DNA of 64,000 nucleotides from Ereboglobus luteus (GTDB lineage: Bacteria > Verrucomicrobiota > Verrucomicrobiia > Opitutales > Opitutaceae), in the NCBI RefSeq assembly GCF_003096195.1, contig NZ_CP023004.1, positions 3,824,501 through 3,888,500 of the forward strand, read 5' to 3'. Position 1 is the first letter of the stretch. The number at the start of each line of letters is the position of its first letter. The notes below the pieces were generated by a model. That model had not been told where the DNA came from. It saw only the letters and a program-made list of their open reading frames with translations, and made no database searches. A program made the position numbers and the translations under genes. This document shows positions 33,213 to 42,173 of this stretch, piece after piece.

Positions 33213-36179
33213 TTAATTGCGCACGGATACACGCGTCGAAGGCGGGCCCATGTAGGAGCGTTTCATGCCGCCGAGATCGATCACGAATTTTTGAAGCACG
33301 AGCCCCGGAGTGCCGCAAATCACGCGCAGGGTGTGCTTGCCTGGCTTGTCTATATAGAGCGTGCTTTTGCCGATCGCGCAGTTGCGGACCACGTTGTCAT
33401 ACCAGGCCTTGGTGTATTCAGAGGTCGAGGTGGTTGGCGCCATGATCGCGCCGCCATCGATGCGAATGCCAAAACGCGTCTCGGCATTTGTGATTTCGTG
33501 CCCCGCGAAATCGGGATCGTTAAAGAGTTGGTAGGTCGGAAGCATATAGGTGTATACATCGACCTGGCCGGCGTGGAATGTGTAGAAGTCGTATTCGACG
33601 TAGGGGGAATTCAGATTTGTCGGGCTGTGCTTGGACTGGACGGGATTGCCGAATTGCACGCATTTGTCCTCAAACCCGAGATTATTTATCATGCGCATTT
33701 TGATTTTGTTGTTCTCCTTCTTGCGGGCGAATCCGGCGGCGGGAATGGACACGATTCCATTGTCCTCAATATATATGCCGCCGACTTCCTCCCGCTTCGG
33801 CGTGGCGGGATTGAAGGCGGAGACGAGGACTTGTTTTTTAATATTATTGGCGGTGATTTCAATTGTGCCGAGGAGGTTTTCTTCGCCGTCGGGAACCTTG
33901 TTCCAATCAACACCCACCACGACGCGGTTTTCCGTCAGGGTTTCACCGTTGTTTCTGGTGACCACAATCCACGGCGCGGACGTGGTGAGCGTCCACGAAA
34001 GCGACTGCGTGCTTTTGTTGTAGATATCCACATAATAACCGCGCTGGAGATAGGGGTTGAAGCATGGAAGCGCGTTGTAGCTGCGGACGCCGCTTTGCAC
34101 GTCCTCACCCTCGGCCTGTATTCCGAAATCGGGCGTGTCGGGAAGCTGAATGTTTTCCATCGGGGGCAGTTGGTGGTAGGCGGTGGGGCCGCCCATCCTG
34201 AGCTGCATCATGCCATTCCATTTTCCGTCGAGCTGATTGTTGTAGATGGCCGTGAGGGCTTCGAGTTTCCGGTAGTATTTCTCAACGTCAGCGGCGATGC
34301 CGTTGGTCGCGGCGCGGCCCTGGCGGGCATACATGCGATTTTTCTGCGCGTTGAGGTGCACGCGGTTCATGAGCTCGGCGCCGCGCACTGGATAATAGAC
34401 AAGTTGGAAAAACGCGGGCTGCTGATCTTTCGGAAGTCCGCTCATGAGGCGGTCGGCAAGTTTTCCGATGCGGTCATAATCGGCCAGGCGCTTCTCGGCC
34501 TCCTTGTAGTTAACAAATGAAAACTCGGTGTCGGTGATTTTTTCGCGATGCTCGGCGCGCTGGTCCACATTCCATTCGTAGCCCCAACCCATGAGCTCGG
34601 GTTTGCGGGAAAAGGCCAGGCGGTAGAAGTTTGTGGTGACGTCGAGATAGTCGCGGTAATTCTTTTCGCCAAACATCCTGGAGAGCCATTTGGCCTGATA
34701 GCTGGCAACCTTGGTGTAATTGAAGGCGTTGATATCCCACGCCATGTCGATGAAGAATTGCATGTGAAACTCGCAGGATTTGATGTCGCCGACATTGAGG
34801 AGCCAGATGCGGTCGGCGGTCGTGTCGTAGGCTTTGCGCAATTCCTCATACATGAGCGCGGGCGAGTTGCTGCCCATCCAGAGATAATCATGGGGCCTGC
34901 CGAGGTAGGAGACATGATAATACACGCCGGCGCGACCGGAGCGTTTTTGCTCATAGGGATCGCTGAGGCGTTTCATGTAACCATAGTTGTCGTCCGCCCA
35001 GATGAGCGTGACCTCGTCGGGCACTTTCAGCCCGTGCGAATACACATCGAGCACCTCCTTGTAGGGAGTGAATGCCTGCGGAATATCGGTGAGAGGTTTT
35101 TTGATGACATCGGAGAGGATATCGCGCTGATCAGCGATGGCGGCTTCCAGCGTGCGCACGCGGTCAACCATTTTATTGCTGCCGGCCATTGCCTTGTCGT
35201 GGACGCCTCTGAGCGCGAGCGTATATACATTTTCGTAGCGACCGTTTTCCTTGACCCGCTGGCGCAGCACTTTGCTTATCATGTCGCGATTTTGGGCGAA
35301 ATTCCACTCGCCCATGGTCTTCTTGTCCCACTCGGTGGCATTATTAAACAGAAGCGGCTCGCAATGCGTGGAACCCATCACAATGGCGTAGCTGTCGGCG
35401 ATTTCCTTGTTTTCCGGATATTTATTAAAAGGGTCCGATGAACCGTGCATCGCGGGGCAAAGATAGTTTGCCTTCATGCGCAACATGAGCTCGCACACTT
35501 TATCGTAGGTTTTCGGACCGATTTTCGTGCCGGGCTCGAAGGTGTTTTTGGCCCAATTCGTCAGCCCCCAATCCTCATCATTAATAAAAATGCCGCGGTA
35601 TTTCACGGTTGGCGGTTTCGACACGACCTTGGTCACCTGAAGAACAATCTCGGATTTTTTCGCCACGGGAACATCGGCCCACCAATACCACGGCGACACG
35701 CCGATGAGTTCGGAAATCGAGAGGAGCCCGTAGGCCGCGCCGCGCCGGTCACTGCCCGCAATCACGAGCGCCGTTTTGACGCCGGGTTGCGGATCGCGGA
35801 TAAGCTGGATGGTGTAACATTCCCATTTTCCGCGAATCGAATCGATGTCGGCAAGCTTGCCCTCGGCGGCCCATTTGTCGATGAGCGCGCTTTGACCGAG
35901 AGTGCCGACGACGACGCAGTTCGCAGCGGGCTTGGTGCTGACAGCGACGGTTTTTTTGGTGACGCGCTTGATGTCGTCGGAAAAAAGGCGCGCGGATGTT
36001 TCGATGACGCCGGCGTCCTTTGAGTCGTAAACGATGACGGTTTGCGCGGAGTCGTGGCGAAGGGCGAACGTGTTGGTTTCGTTCATCGCAGTCGCGAGTG
36101 TGACTTGGGCGCGGACAAAAGACGCGGAAAGCCCGAGAAGCAGCGTTAAAAATATAATTCTGAGTGATGACTTGATCAT
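33213..36179 (-). CDS. GH115 xylan alpha-1,2-glucuronidase
   Basis: The 988-residue product starts at ATG 36179 with a signal peptide (MIKSSLRIIFLTLLLGLSASFVRAQ). It shows the GH115 order: an N-terminal alpha/beta domain ending 'GLLSISELIGVSPWYWWADVPVAKK', the TIM barrel opening 'VKYRGIFINDEDWGLTNWA', 'MLRMKANYLCPAMHGSSDPFN', 'VTLIWADDNYGYMKRL' and 'GVYYHVSYLGRPHDYLWM', then C-terminal beta domains. The family releases (4-O-methyl-)glucuronic acid from internal and terminal xylose residues of xylan. It is 11 bp from galM, with GH67 of related function in the same run of genes. Confidence 0.95.
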   Translation of the reverse strand: MIKSSLRIIFLTLLLGLSASFVRAQVTLATAMNETNTFALRHDSAQTVIVYDSKDAGVIETSARLFSDDIKRVTKKTVAVSTKPAANCVVVGTLGQSALIDKWAAEGKLADIDSIRGKWECYTIQLIRDPQPGVKTALVIAGSDRRGAAYGLLSISELIGVSPWYWWADVPVAKKSEIVLQVTKVVSKPPTVKYRGIFINDEDWGLTNWAKNTFEPGTKIGPKTYDKVCELMLRMKANYLCPAMHGSSDPFNKYPENKEIADSYAIVMGSTHCEPLLFNNATEWDKKTMGEWNFAQNRDMISKVLRQRVKENGRYENVYTLALRGVHDKAMAGSNKMVDRVRTLEAAIADQRDILSDVIKKPLTDIPQAFTPYKEVLDVYSHGLKVPDEVTLIWADDNYGYMKRLSDPYEQKRSGRAGVYYHVSYLGRPHDYLWMGSNSPALMYEELRKAYDTTADRIWLLNVGDIKSCEFHMQFFIDMAWDINAFNYTKVASYQAKWLSRMFGEKNYRDYLDVTTNFYRLAFSRKPELMGWGYEWNVDQRAEHREKITDTEFSFVNYKEAEKRLADYDRIGKLADRLMSGLPKDQQPAFFQLVYYPVRGAELMNRVHLNAQKNRMYARQGRAATNGIAADVEKYYRKLEALTAIYNNQLDGKWNGMMQLRMGGPTAYHQLPPMENIQLPDTPDFGIQAEGEDVQSGVRSYNALPCFNPYLQRGYYVDIYNKSTQSLSWTLTTSAPWIVVTRNNGETLTENRVVVGVDWNKVPDGEENLLGTIEITANNIKKQVLVSAFNPATPKREEVGGIYIEDNGIVSIPAAGFARKKENNKIKMRMINNLGFEDKCVQFGNPVQSKHSPTNLNSPYVEYDFYTFHAGQVDVYTYMLPTYQLFNDPDFAGHEITNAETRFGIRIDGGAIMAPTTSTSEYTKAWYDNVVRNCAIGKSTLYIDKPGKHTLRVICGTPGLVLQKFVIDLGGMKRSYMGPPSTRVSVRN

Positions 36180-36388
36180 AGGGTGTCGTGTTAAATTTCT
36201 GCTGTGAACGATGGCTTGCCCGCCAACAAGGGCGCACGTCCCCGTGGCGTGCCGGCAATAGGCGTGGAAGCGTTCATTTCTTAGATGCCGCACGGCCGGA
36301 TATCCTCTACCGCGCGTTTGATAAAAAGAAGCATTGTTCCGAACAAACGCGCATGCGCATATTTCATTCCGGACGAGAGAAACGGGGA
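36180..36388. other. Spacer upstream of GH115
   Basis: This 209-bp non-coding stretch holds a perfect 9-bp inverted repeat, GCGCGTTTG and CAAACGCGC, around 36315-36347 with a 23-bp loop, and a GC-rich segment with local symmetry. It could hold a promoter or processing site for the downstream GH115-galM-GH43 set. No gene is visible. Confidence 0.4.
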
Positions 36389-37822
36389 TTACTTCGCCGC
36401 GGGTTTCGAGCGCTCGAGAATGACCGCGTCGAGCGAGGGAGAGCTGGCGGGATTAAAGATGCCGCTGATGCGGGCGTTTTCAAGACGGTCGCCATAGATG
36501 ACGTGTCGGGGTTGCTGGAATTTTCCCTTGCCCCAGCGGACATTATAGCCGTCGACGACGGGATCTTTGGCGTTGGCAAGAATGAGCGAGGCGGGGATTT
36601 TTCCGTAGTCAACCTCGACCTCGACACCGGAAGCGCCGCCGGAGATTTTTTTAGCCTTGGTGAGGTCTTCGTCGCCAACCATGGAAAGAAAGATGTTGCG
36701 GAAAACGAGGTTTTCGATGGGGGAATTAGGGTGTCCAGTGATGATGCTGCGACCTCGGGTGTAGATGGTAATGTCACTAAAGAGCACGTCACGGATGGCT
36801 CCGAGGCGGGAGCTTTTTTGGCGGCGGTTGATGTCCATGATGATGGGCCATTCGTTGCCCTTGTCCCATTTGCGCTTGGTGGTGATGGAGATGTTGGAAA
36901 AGCGGATATTCTGCATGGTGCCGCCGTCCTTGACGAAGAGCGCGATGCCGGTGCGGGAGTCGGTGATGGTGCAGTTGCTCATGTAAACGTGGCGGAAATC
37001 GCCGTGGCTTTCGGTGCCGAGTTTGAGCGCAGAGGCGGAGCTGATCATCACACAGTTGGTGACGGTGACGTGTTCGACGGGCGGGGTGCGGTCGCCCATT
37101 TTTGTCGTTTTTAAGACGATGCAGTCGTCGCCGGATTCGATGCGGCAGTCGGAGATCATCACTTTGCGCGAGGAGTCGATGCCGATGCCGTCGGAGTTTA
37201 TGACGCGGAGATTGTTGACGATGCTGCAACCGCGGATTTTCACGTCCTCGCAATTTTTCACGTGGACGGTCCAGCAGGGGGCGTTGCGGATGGTTATGTT
37301 TTCGAGGCGAACGCCGGTGGAGTTGAGGAATTCAAGCATGGGTGTCGGACGAAGTTTTACGCTTTTCATGTCCTCGCTGAAGTAGGAGTCGCCGTTGCCG
37401 TCGATGGCACCGGCTCCCTCGATGGCAACGTTTTTGGCGTCGCGAGCGTAGATGAGGTGACGTTGCGGGTAGGTTGCCTTGCCTTTGGTGCCGCTGATAA
37501 GGCCCTGCCGGTAGAGTTTTTCGACTTCGGTGTAGTCCTCGACGTTGGGGCTGCCGAGGATGGTGGCGCCGGCGGTGAGGTGAAGAGTGACGTTGTCCTT
37601 GATGTGGACGGTGCCGACGAGATAGGTGCCCGCGGGGAACCAGACGGTGCCGCCGCCCTCGGCGGTGCATGTGTCGATGGTTTTCTGGATGGCGGCGGTG
37701 TCGAGCGTGGCGCCGTCGCCCTTGGCGCCGTGGTCGCGGACGTCGTAAAGCGAGCGGATGTCAGCGGCATTGAGCGCGGTGGCGAGCGCGAGGAATATGG
37801 CGATGTTGCGGAAGATTTTCAT
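36389..37822 (-). CDS. GH28 polygalacturonase-family hydrolase
   Basis: The 477-residue product starts at ATG 37822 with a signal peptide (MKIFRNIAIFLALATALNAAD). It opens with the pectinase-type 'YDVRDHGAKGDGATLDTAAIQKTID' and a beta-helix. The GH28 carboxylates appear in 'NSDGIGIDSSRKV' and 'ESGDDCIVLKT', and the histidine motif in 'GTESHGDFRHV'. The usual R-I-K is replaced by a different basic segment (ITTKRKWDKGN), so it may be an exo-acting or atypical member. GH28 enzymes cleave galacturonic-acid linkages in pectin. Its presence widens the range of this otherwise xylan-directed operon. A 209-bp spacer separates it from GH115. Confidence 0.88.
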   Translation of the reverse strand: MKIFRNIAIFLALATALNAADIRSLYDVRDHGAKGDGATLDTAAIQKTIDTCTAEGGGTVWFPAGTYLVGTVHIKDNVTLHLTAGATILGSPNVEDYTEVEKLYRQGLISGTKGKATYPQRHLIYARDAKNVAIEGAGAIDGNGDSYFSEDMKSVKLRPTPMLEFLNSTGVRLENITIRNAPCWTVHVKNCEDVKIRGCSIVNNLRVINSDGIGIDSSRKVMISDCRIESGDDCIVLKTTKMGDRTPPVEHVTVTNCVMISSASALKLGTESHGDFRHVYMSNCTITDSRTGIALFVKDGGTMQNIRFSNISITTKRKWDKGNEWPIIMDINRRQKSSRLGAIRDVLFSDITIYTRGRSIITGHPNSPIENLVFRNIFLSMVGDEDLTKAKKISGGASGVEVEVDYGKIPASLILANAKDPVVDGYNVRWGKGKFQQPRHVIYGDRLENARISGIFNPASSPSLDAVILERSKPAAK

Positions 37823-37857
37823 GGTATTGGAAAAGGGGGCAGGCACTCAGTTTTGTA

Positions 37858-39102
37858 TTATTTGAAAAGAGAGAGATCAATTGAATCGGCCATCATGCGG
37901 TAGCCTTTGTCGCCGGGATGCAGATGGTCGCCGCAATCCGCCGCCTTCAACATGCGGTCCGGATTTTTGGGATCGCGCACGGTGGCGTCGAAATCAATCA
38001 CCGCGTCGAACTCGCCACTCGTCCGTATCCAGTCATTGATGCGCTGGCGCCTGGCTTCGAGTTGCGGCTTTTTCGCGTAGAAGGAGCCGCCGCATGGCAA
38101 TATGGTTCCGCCAAAAACACGCATGCCACGCTTGTGAGCGAGCGCGATGAACCGCCTGTATGCCGCGATGATTTCATCCGCGTCCGTTTTGCCGCCGCCG
38201 AGATCATTGATGCCCTCGAGCACAATCACCCAGCGAACGCCGGTTTGCAAAAGCACGTCGCGCTCGAAACGCTTGAGCGCGGGCTCGCCCTTGCCGCCGC
38301 GACAAACGGTGTTTCCGCCGATGCCCTGGTTGAGCACGCCGATGTGCGCGGTCTCGGGATTGGCCAGCAGGCGGCGCGCGAGGAAATCGGGCCAGCGGCG
38401 ATTTTCGTCCTCAGTGGAACCGCGTCCGTCGGTGATGGAGTCGCCCAGGCACACAATCGCCGCGGCGTTTTCATTCGCACTCACGTCCACGCCGGAAAGA
38501 TAAAACCATGTGTTAGTGTTCACGGATGATTTGAGCGAGGGCGCGGCAACGGCGTCGCCCGTCTGAAAAAAACTTTTGCAGCGCGCCGACCGATGACCGG
38601 TGACTTCGTTCACGTGCTTCTCAACATGAATGGTCACCGTGAGGTCGGCCCCCGGCGCCAGGTCGAAATCGAGCGGATCGGAAATCATCAACTTGCCGGC
38701 GGGAATCGCCACCGAAGACCGCCCTTGAAACGCGAGAGGCTTGAGTGTGTTCGCCTTGATTTTATGCGAGCCATTTGAAACCGCCACTGTCGCGGCTGTG
38801 ATGCGCAAATCGTTTCCCGCTTTCGCAAACGCGTTCGAAAACCGCACTCGCATTTGTTTTCCGCCAATGGAAACACGCACGATTTGCCTGATCGTAACAT
38901 TGCCCAATTCAGGCAGCGAAGGCGGCATCAGCTTGGCCTCGACTTTTTGCGCCGACGCGGCCCAAGTGCCAACCCAGTGCATGCCGTCGGTGCGCGCACT
39001 GTCCGTCTGCCGCGCCGCAAGCTGTCCCGCGCATGCGACAAACAGGGCGATAAAAAAAGCGGGGAGAACAGAGTGAAAACTGCCTTTAATATTCATGGTC
39101 AT
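37858..39102 (-). CDS. SGNH/GDSL-type esterase, exported
   Basis: The 414-residue product has a signal peptide (FHSVLPAFFIALFVACAGQLAA) and an N-terminal beta-sandwich (about 40-200, 'GTWAASAQKVEAK', 'RVSIGGKQMRVRFSNAF'). The SGNH fold follows, with block I 'IVCLGDSITDGRGST', block III 'EGINDLGGG' and the Asp/His block 'CGDHLHPGDKGY'. The likely role is removal of acetyl or other acyl groups from xylan or pectin. The ATG at 39102 shares one base with the GH67 stop (TGATG), supporting this start, though ATG 39096 is also possible. Confidence 0.88.
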   Translation of the reverse strand: MTMNIKGSFHSVLPAFFIALFVACAGQLAARQTDSARTDGMHWVGTWAASAQKVEAKLMPPSLPELGNVTIRQIVRVSIGGKQMRVRFSNAFAKAGNDLRITAATVAVSNGSHKIKANTLKPLAFQGRSSVAIPAGKLMISDPLDFDLAPGADLTVTIHVEKHVNEVTGHRSARCKSFFQTGDAVAAPSLKSSVNTNTWFYLSGVDVSANENAAAIVCLGDSITDGRGSTEDENRRWPDFLARRLLANPETAHIGVLNQGIGGNTVCRGGKGEPALKRFERDVLLQTGVRWVIVLEGINDLGGGKTDADEIIAAYRRFIALAHKRGMRVFGGTILPCGGSFYAKKPQLEARRQRINDWIRTSGEFDAVIDFDATVRDPKNPDRMLKAADCGDHLHPGDKGYRMMADSIDLSLFK

Positions 39103-41294
39103 CACGAACCGCCCCCGGCATCGGGAATGCCGGAGCGTTTTTCAAAATAGTCGTTTATGGACTGCCGCCATTTTTCAGCGTGCCCGGCTTGTTCGGACAA
39201 CTTTTTCCGGACGTGCTCATAACGCTCCTTGTCTATGAGCTTGTTGAGTGCCTTCCAGCGTTCCGTGAAATCGCGCGCCGTGGCCACGCCTTCATTATGC
39301 CTGTCATAAAACGCCTGGATCACCGTCGTGCCGTTTTTGAGTTTGTGGGTGTAGGGCACGTGATGGAAAAACAACAAAAGCTCCTCCGGGCATGTCCCGA
39401 GTTTTTCATACCGGGAGCGCCAGGGCTCGGAAAACTGCCCGGCATAACCCGAGCCTTTCGCCGCGGTGCGATTGGTTCCAAAGCCCTTGGCATCCGCCCT
39501 GTGAACGGAACCGCGCGAGGCCGGGGCGGGGTCGATGTGCTTGCCGCGATCGCACAGCATTCCGATTCCAAACGGGCTTGTGTAATTTTCATACGCCGGC
39601 CAGGAATCGCGCAAAATCGACACTATGGTTTTCACGACCACCGGATCGCGTCCGAAGGTCAACCGCACCCAGTCCGACGCGATCTCGTCCGGCGACGTCT
39701 CCGGATTCCATGCGAGCCGACCGAAAGCATAGGTGTTGGCCTGCGCGAGCAAGTGCCCGGTCCAGTTTCGGGAGTCGTTAATATTCATCACGCCCGCAAT
39801 GGCATCGGTCGTGTTCCACATGCGCGCGTCGTTCTTCTCACCCTTCAGCGGAAAGCGCAGCACGTCCGACCACATTTGCCCGAGGAAACACACATGCCTG
39901 TCCTGCCCCGTGTATTCCTGGGTGATTTGGAATTCGACAGCGAGATCGGTGCGCGGCATCGCGCCGAAAAGGGTCGAGATCGGTTCGCGCACCTGAAAAT
40001 CGACGGGGCCGTTTTTGACCTGTAGAAACACATTTTTGGCAAACTTGCCGTCGAGAGGCTTGAATTGATTATACGCCTGCGGGGTGCGGTCGCCTTTTGC
40101 GTTATATACAAATGCGCGCCAATACACATAACCGCCGTGCGGCGCGAGGGCCTCGGCCAGCATGTTCGCGCCCTCGGCGTGCGTGCGTTTGTATTTGAGC
40201 GGGCCAGGCTCGCCCTCGGAGTCGGCCTTGACGAGGAAACCCCCGAAATCCGGAATCACCTTGTAGATTTCCGCCGCCTTGTTTTTCCACCATGCGCGCA
40301 CGCGCGCGTCCGCCGGATCCGCCGTGTCCAGCGAACCCACGATGGAGGGGCTGAAAAAATTAACCGATATATATAATTTCACGCCATAGGGACGGAGCAC
40401 CCCGGCCAGCGCCGCGAGCTTGGGTAGAAATTCCGGCGTCAGCAGGCGCCAGCCTTCGAGCCCGTTTTTGGCGGTGTTGACGTTGTTAACAACGACTGCG
40501 TTGAGCCGCATCGAGGCGAGCATGCGCGCCCAGTCGTTCAATCGAGAATCCACTTTTTTCGGCAATGCGTTCCAATCGAATATGCTTTTCCCTCCATAAC
40601 CGCGCTCTATCGAGCCCCTGACCGGGTTGTCCCAATGATTGGCGAAACGATGGCGCATTTTGGGCGCGTCAACAACATGCAGCCCCTGCAATGAACCGCC
40701 GAGTTGCAATGTGCGCAACAGCGCAAAGGTTCCGTATAAAATACCGCGCGTCGAGTTTGCCGCAATGATTGTCGCCGGACGCCCCTCCCATGCGCCCGTG
40801 CGCAACACGAAGCCCTCCTCCCCCACCCCGGCAAGTTCCCCGGCGCCGACGAGCGATGCGATTGCGGGATGGGCATTGCGACCGCCCACGTAAATGGATC
40901 CGGCCTTGGCGTTGTTTGCCTGAAACGCCTTCCCGAGAATCGCCGGAAGCGCGCGTTTGAGCTCCAGATATGCCGCGCCAGCCTTGAACGACTCCGGCGC
41001 CACAACCTCGCCGCCGCAATATTGTATATATTCATTGCGGCGGGCGGTGTCCGCTTCGAGCCGGTAGCGCAGCCAGAATTCGTAGCCGTCCTCGGCATGG
41101 GCGAAATTGGCGACTAACGCGATGCCTATGATCACCAAACAACGGGCGATTCTTTGGAGTGCGGAAGCAGAGGGCGCAGCCCGGCGACGCCGCTTTTTGC
41201 ACGCAAATGAAATTCGGGAATCGCCCAAAGCGGTGTCGCCGCTTCGCTCTGCCGCCGCACTCCAAAGAGCGTCTTCGTTTGTCTCACGTTTCAT
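39102..41294 (-). CDS. GH67 alpha-glucuronidase with palindromic element in its N-terminal coding region
   Basis: The 730-residue product is GH67: 'NRWDNPVRGSIERGYGG'-type wording (FANHWDNPVRGSIERGYGG), 'LNAVVVNNVN', the acid/base region 'FLVKADSEGEPGP', 'YWRAFVYN' and 'ITQEYTGQDRHVCFLG'. It removes glucuronic acid from the non-reducing end of xylo-oligosaccharides. The ATG at 41294 overlaps the upstream SGNH stop by 4 bp. The mature protein is preceded by a signal peptide core (CLVIIGIALVANFAHA) that begins only at residue 52. Residues 9-48 are encoded by a 118-bp imperfect palindrome. There is no in-frame ATG after the element and before the signal core, so the element appears to be translated. 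Confidence 0.93.
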   Translation of the reverse strand: MKRETNEDALWSAAAERSGDTALGDSRISFACKKRRRRAAPSASALQRIARCLVIIGIALVANFAHAEDGYEFWLRYRLEADTARRNEYIQYCGGEVVAPESFKAGAAYLELKRALPAILGKAFQANNAKAGSIYVGGRNAHPAIASLVGAGELAGVGEEGFVLRTGAWEGRPATIIAANSTRGILYGTFALLRTLQLGGSLQGLHVVDAPKMRHRFANHWDNPVRGSIERGYGGKSIFDWNALPKKVDSRLNDWARMLASMRLNAVVVNNVNTAKNGLEGWRLLTPEFLPKLAALAGVLRPYGVKLYISVNFFSPSIVGSLDTADPADARVRAWWKNKAAEIYKVIPDFGGFLVKADSEGEPGPLKYKRTHAEGANMLAEALAPHGGYVYWRAFVYNAKGDRTPQAYNQFKPLDGKFAKNVFLQVKNGPVDFQVREPISTLFGAMPRTDLAVEFQITQEYTGQDRHVCFLGQMWSDVLRFPLKGEKNDARMWNTTDAIAGVMNINDSRNWTGHLLAQANTYAFGRLAWNPETSPDEIASDWVRLTFGRDPVVVKTIVSILRDSWPAYENYTSPFGIGMLCDRGKHIDPAPASRGSVHRADAKGFGTNRTAAKGSGYAGQFSEPWRSRYEKLGTCPEELLLFFHHVPYTHKLKNGTTVIQAFYDRHNEGVATARDFTERWKALNKLIDKERYEHVRKKLSEQAGHAEKWRQSINDYFEKRSGIPDAGGGS
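41151..41268. repeat. 118-bp imperfect palindrome lying in frame in the GH67 gene
   Basis: The ends TCTTTGGAGTGCGG (41151-41164) and CCGCACTCCAAAGA (41255-41268) are perfect 14-bp inverted repeats. Further pairing, with small offsets, brings the arms to about 45 nt each (GCAGAG, GGCGAC and CCGCTTT blocks), leaving a loop of roughly 28 nt. The encoded peptide is Ala/Arg/Ser-rich and looks unlike any secretion signal. It resembles a REP/MITE-like dispersed element tolerated inside a coding frame; copy number elsewhere in the genome is unknown. Confidence 0.75.
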
Positions 41295-42037
41295 TGCGCA
41301 GTCCTCGCGCGCTCCAACAACGCCTTTACTGCGGGCCATGTGATTTCGCGGCTGGCGTCAGGGTCGGGATGGATGCCATCGGAAACCATTTTTTTATAAC
41401 GCTTCATATCCTTCGTCATGATCTCCCGCCACACCGGAAAATTATCGACCAGCGGCAGATTATTGCGAGCCGCGTAGTCGCGATACACGGCATAATATTT
41501 TTCCATTTGAGGGCGGTCGCTGCCGTATGATTTTCCGCCCGCCTTGGGCGCGTCTGAATCCCAGGCTGGATTCATGGTTTGAAGAACAATGTCGACTTGC
41601 GGATTCTGCTCGCGCAACGCGCGCACCATCGCGTCGAGGTTTTGCTCCGATTTTTTAATGGAGATTTTGTGCTTTGTGGCCGAGTCGTTTGCCGAAAATT
41701 CGATAAACACCAGGTCGGGATTTTTCGAGAGCACGCGTTTCTCCAGGTTGGCCAGCCCCCATCTGGAGGTGCGGCCTGAGAGCGCGGCCCGGACAAACGT
41801 GACCTTTCCGCGATAGGTTTTCTTAAAATACTTTTCGAGCTCCGTCACCCAAGCGCCCGAGACACTCAGGCTAGTGCCATAGACAACGACCGTCTGCTGT
41901 TTGCCCGCGTTGAGGTTTTTAAAAAACGTCGTCGGCAGCGGCCCGGCTTTGTCCGTTTTTTGGTCTTGGGCAAATGCGAGTGTTATTGGCACGAGCATGA
42001 GCGCGGCGACAAGTATGAGCGTGCGCGGTGTTTTCAT
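41291..42037 (-). CDS. SGNH hydrolase-type esterase, exported
   Basis: The 248-residue product starts at ATG 42037 with a signal peptide (MKTPRTLILVAALMLVPITLAFAQ). Block I reads 'VVVYGTSLSVSGAW', with Thr in place of the usual Asp of GDSL. The other blocks are 'LSGRTSRWG', 'FIEFSANDS' and 'SDGIHPDPDAS', which hold the Asn and the catalytic Asp/His. It is probably a carbohydrate esterase. It is the first gene of the glucuronoxylan operon and is coupled to GH67 by a 4-bp overlap. Confidence 0.85.
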   Translation of the reverse strand: MKTPRTLILVAALMLVPITLAFAQDQKTDKAGPLPTTFFKNLNAGKQQTVVVYGTSLSVSGAWVTELEKYFKKTYRGKVTFVRAALSGRTSRWGLANLEKRVLSKNPDLVFIEFSANDSATKHKISIKKSEQNLDAMVRALREQNPQVDIVLQTMNPAWDSDAPKAGGKSYGSDRPQMEKYYAVYRDYAARNNLPLVDNFPVWREIMTKDMKRYKKMVSDGIHPDPDASREITWPAVKALLERARTAQ

Positions 42038-42091
42038 GATTTGTGTATTTTGAGTTGATATAAAAAGTGAACCCGGATGACGCATCGGGAG

Positions 42092-42120
42092 GCAACGGCG
42101 CGGCAGTGTCGCGCCGTTGC
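42092..42120. repeat. Perfect 11-bp hairpin between operons
   Basis: GCAACGGCGCG (42092-42102) pairs fully with CGCGCCGTTGC (42110-42120) across a 7-nt loop. It lies in the 136-bp gap after the stop of the upstream surface-protein gene (minus strand) and before the SGNH gene. The first bases after it on that strand are not a T-run. A transcription terminator is possible but not proven. Confidence 0.6.
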
Positions 42121-42173
42121 GTATCACAAATACAAAATCCAGGGGAAGGTGTTTGCGCGCAATCGCGTTGCCA

